From NCBI GenBank assembly GCA_963573385.1, contig CAUYLG010038418.1:57015-121014 (forward strand): 64,000 nucleotides of DNA, in the 5' to 3' direction. Source of the stretch: Cacajao melanocephalus (Eukaryota; Chordata; Mammalia; Primates; Pitheciidae). Made by a program: the position numbers and the translations under genes. Below are positions 60,114-64,000 of this stretch, one piece after another. The notes beneath the pieces are model-generated. The model worked only from the letters and a program-made list of their open reading frames with translations. It did no database searches and was not told the DNA's origin. Position 1 is the first letter of the stretch. Each line of letters begins with the position of its first letter.

Positions 60114-60297
60114 CTCAAGCGTCTCTCCTTGGTGGTGTGCTTCTCTTTAACACTATGTTCTTCCCAATCTTTTCCTAAAAGGGAGGCCCATGTATTATTT
60201 CTTATGAACTTTTCTATTTTCTGTTGAATGGATAATTTTTGTCCAGAATTATCCTGCTGTGCAGTGGAGCCACTGGCTTTACGTTGCGTCTCATTAC
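60114..60297 (-). CDS. linker exon following KRAB-A, ZNF556-like
   Basis: This 184-bp minus-strand exon lies 2.73 kb downstream of the KRAB-A exon. It has an acceptor (TTTCAG ending at 60298) and a consensus donor (GAG|GTGAGT, GT at 60113-60112). Joined in phase to KRAB-A it reads 61 codons plus AG with no stop. It begins GNETQRKASGS and includes KIEKF, TWASLLGKDWEEHSVKEKH and TTKERRL. From memory this is very close to the linker of human ZNF556 and more distantly ZNF555/ZNF57, which sits between the KRAB box and the fingers. If the donor is not used, translation stops one codon later at TGA. That would leave a protein of about 105 residues with KRAB only. No finger exon is seen downstream. 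The intact frame and both splice sites argue against an old dead copy. Confidence 0.82.
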
Positions 60298-60548
60298 CTG
60301 AAACAAAAACGTGAACAGATATCAGGAGGAAGCCATCTGTGAGAAAGCAGGTACGTTCGGGTGTTTCACTGTTTCATGAGTTCATTATTAAGAAGTACAA
60401 GAGCTCCCTCTCTGCCTTCCTGGAGCCTGTGGAGGCCTGCTGGGAACACGACTTCTGAAAGAAAATACGGCTGGAAGGTATTTTGGCTGCCTACAAGCAG
60501 GGTCTCCAGAACCAGTGAGCACACAGCTCTTCTTAAAATTGAAGGTGC

Positions 60549-61131
<583 letters not shown>

Positions 61132-61190
61132 CTGAAGGTGTTTATGCACAACATGAAACTGAATTCTATTTGCATAAAAGACATGCTTAA

Positions 61191-61322
61191 GGCTGGGCGT
61201 GGTGGCGCACGCCTGTAATCCAAGCACTTTGGAGGCCAAGGCGGGCGGATCACCTGAGGTCAGGAGTTCAAGACCAGCCTGGCCAACAACATGGTGAGAC
61301 CTCATCTTTAAAAAAAAAAAAA
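61191..61322 (+). mobile_element. Alu left-arm monomer 2
   Basis: S/Y-like left arm with an A-tail and no right arm. Flanks AAAGACATGCTTA (61177-61189) and GAGACCTGCTTA (61324-61335) look like a target-site duplication. It shares TAATCCAAGCACTTTGGAGG and the 3' junction ATCTTTAAAAA with the monomer at 55380. An extra CAA follows CTGGCCAA. Confidence 0.93.
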
Positions 61323-61561
61323 AGAGACCTGCTTAGGTATACAAAGCAAAGACCAACACAGTGACCCCTGGTGGCAAACCAAACAAAACCACACTCATCT
61401 GAGGAAAGGTAATTCAGGCCCAAAGAGACAGTGGCATGACTCATGCCAAATTCTGAAGCAATCTTCCGGCTAAGGCCATAGGACGCAGAATCCGTCTGAT
61501 GCTGTGCCCTTCAAGGATTTAAACTAATGAGAAGTAAAAAAAATAAAATAAAAGTACAAGA

Positions 61562-61820
61562 GGTCGCCCAGGCTGGAATGCAGTGGCACATCATGGCTCA
61601 CCGCAACCTCCGCCTCCCTGGTTTGAGTGATTCTCCTGCCTCGGCCTCCCGAGTAGCTGGGATTACATGCACCCGCCATGCCAGCTAATTTTTATATGTT
61701 TAGTAGAGACAGGGTTTCACGATGTTGGCCAGGCTGCTCTGGAACTCCTGACCTCATGATCCGCCCACCTCGGCCTACCAAAGTGCTGGGATGACAGGTG
61801 TGAGCCCCCGAGCCCAGCCC
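61562..61820 (-). mobile_element. Alu missing its 3' end and A-tail
   Basis: Inverted Alu beginning abruptly at GTCGCCCAGGCTGG, without the T-tract or the GAGACAGAGTC segment. The adjacent plus-strand sequence is A-rich (AAAAAAAATAAAATAAAAG), as if the end was lost or rearranged. It ends GAGCCCCCGAGCCCAGCC. Confidence 0.92.
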
Positions 61821-61934
61821 ATCACCAGGTTTCAAACACTAAAGCTCTCTGTGCCCACAAATATACCCACATTGATGACACAAAAGGACCCTAAGTCTTT
61901 TCAACAAGACAGAAAGAAAAGTACTGATTAGTAG

Positions 61935-62228
61935 TTTTTTTTTTTTTTTGAGATAGAGTCTCGCTCTGTCACCCAGGCTGGAGTGCAGTGGCGCGATCTC
62001 GGCTCACTGCAACCTCCGCCTCCTGGGTTGAAGCAATTCCCTGCCTCAGCCTCCCAAGCAGCTGTGATTACAGGCGCCCCCTATCACACCTGGCCAATTT
62101 TTATATTTTTAATAGAGATGAGGTTTCACCATCTTGGCCAGGCTTGTCTTGAATTCCCGACCTTGTGATCCACCCGCCTCAGTCTCCGAAAGCGCTGGGA
62201 TTACAGGTGTGAGCCACTGTACCCGGCC
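61935..62228 (-). mobile_element. Alu, full length
   Basis: A 15-T tail, then GAGATAGAGTCTCGCTCTG through GAGCCACTGTACCCGGCC. Confidence 0.95.
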
Positions 62229-62355
62229 AATAGGTAGATTTTAATTATCACAGAGAAGCTATTGAATTTTAGGTACAGGACAACAGTGATTATAACTGTC
62301 TTATTAACCAATGTGTTCTCCTTCAACACTGCAAATCCTAGAATAGGCTTAATGA

Positions 62356-63150
<795 letters not shown>

Positions 63151-63275
63151 CTAAAACAAACCACATGTGTGTACGTGAGGATGGTGAAACTCACAGCACT
63201 GGGGGTGTGAACTCAGTTCGTAGGAGATTCGCACAAGATCCTGCAGTCCCCCAATATCCATGAAGACTCAGTCAT

Positions 63276-64000
<725 letters not shown>

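Overview
The window is AT-rich primate nuclear DNA, most likely human or another catarrhine. The evidence is dozens of interspersed repeats of primate or mammalian type: Alu of several ages, L1 3' ends with target-site duplications, L2 and MIR, MaLR LTRs, and the Tigger-type MER2/MER28 and MER5A DNA transposons. There is no operon-like or bacterial content. No open reading frame exceeds about 120 codons, and most of the longer ones are antisense reads of Alu or L1.

From 1 to about 59.6 kb I see no gene exon that I can support. The region is intergenic or deep intronic DNA holding scattered Alus, L1 fragments, four MaLR/MLT1-type LTRs, one class I ERV-like solo LTR (15201-15728), L2/MIR relics and microsatellites. 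Long stretches, such as 23.2-28.0, 28.4-31.2, 46.4-50.8 and 52.5-55.2 kb, show nothing I recognise.

From about 59.6 kb to the end the character changes sharply. Alu density rises several-fold and two well-preserved minus-strand coding exons of a KRAB-domain gene appear. One is a 127-bp KRAB-A exon (63024-63150). The other is a 184-bp linker exon (60114-60297) that joins it in phase. Both have canonical splice sites and no internal stop. The encoded linker resembles, from memory, that of the human ZNF556/ZNF555/ZNF57 group. No C2H2 zinc-finger exon follows in the 60 kb downstream on that strand, so the locus is either a KRAB-only gene, a gene with a very distant last exon, or a decapitated paralogue.

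The last 158 bases are a minus-strand copy of U1 snRNA (nt 7-164, four substitutions, no indel), cut by the window edge. Its 3' end is joined directly to the mid-linker and right arm of an Alu ending in an A-tail. This is the structure expected of a U1::Alu chimeric retrotranscript made by template switching during LINE-1 reverse transcription. It lies upstream of the KRAB-A exon and in the same orientation, probably in intron 1.

The most interesting items are the U1::Alu fusion, the KRAB exons without fingers, two Alu left-arm monomers (55380 and 61191) sharing the same private changes and 3' junction, and a perfect 22-bp-stem inverted repeat at 32797-32856. Repeat family names are given from memory of consensus sequences and were not checked by search.
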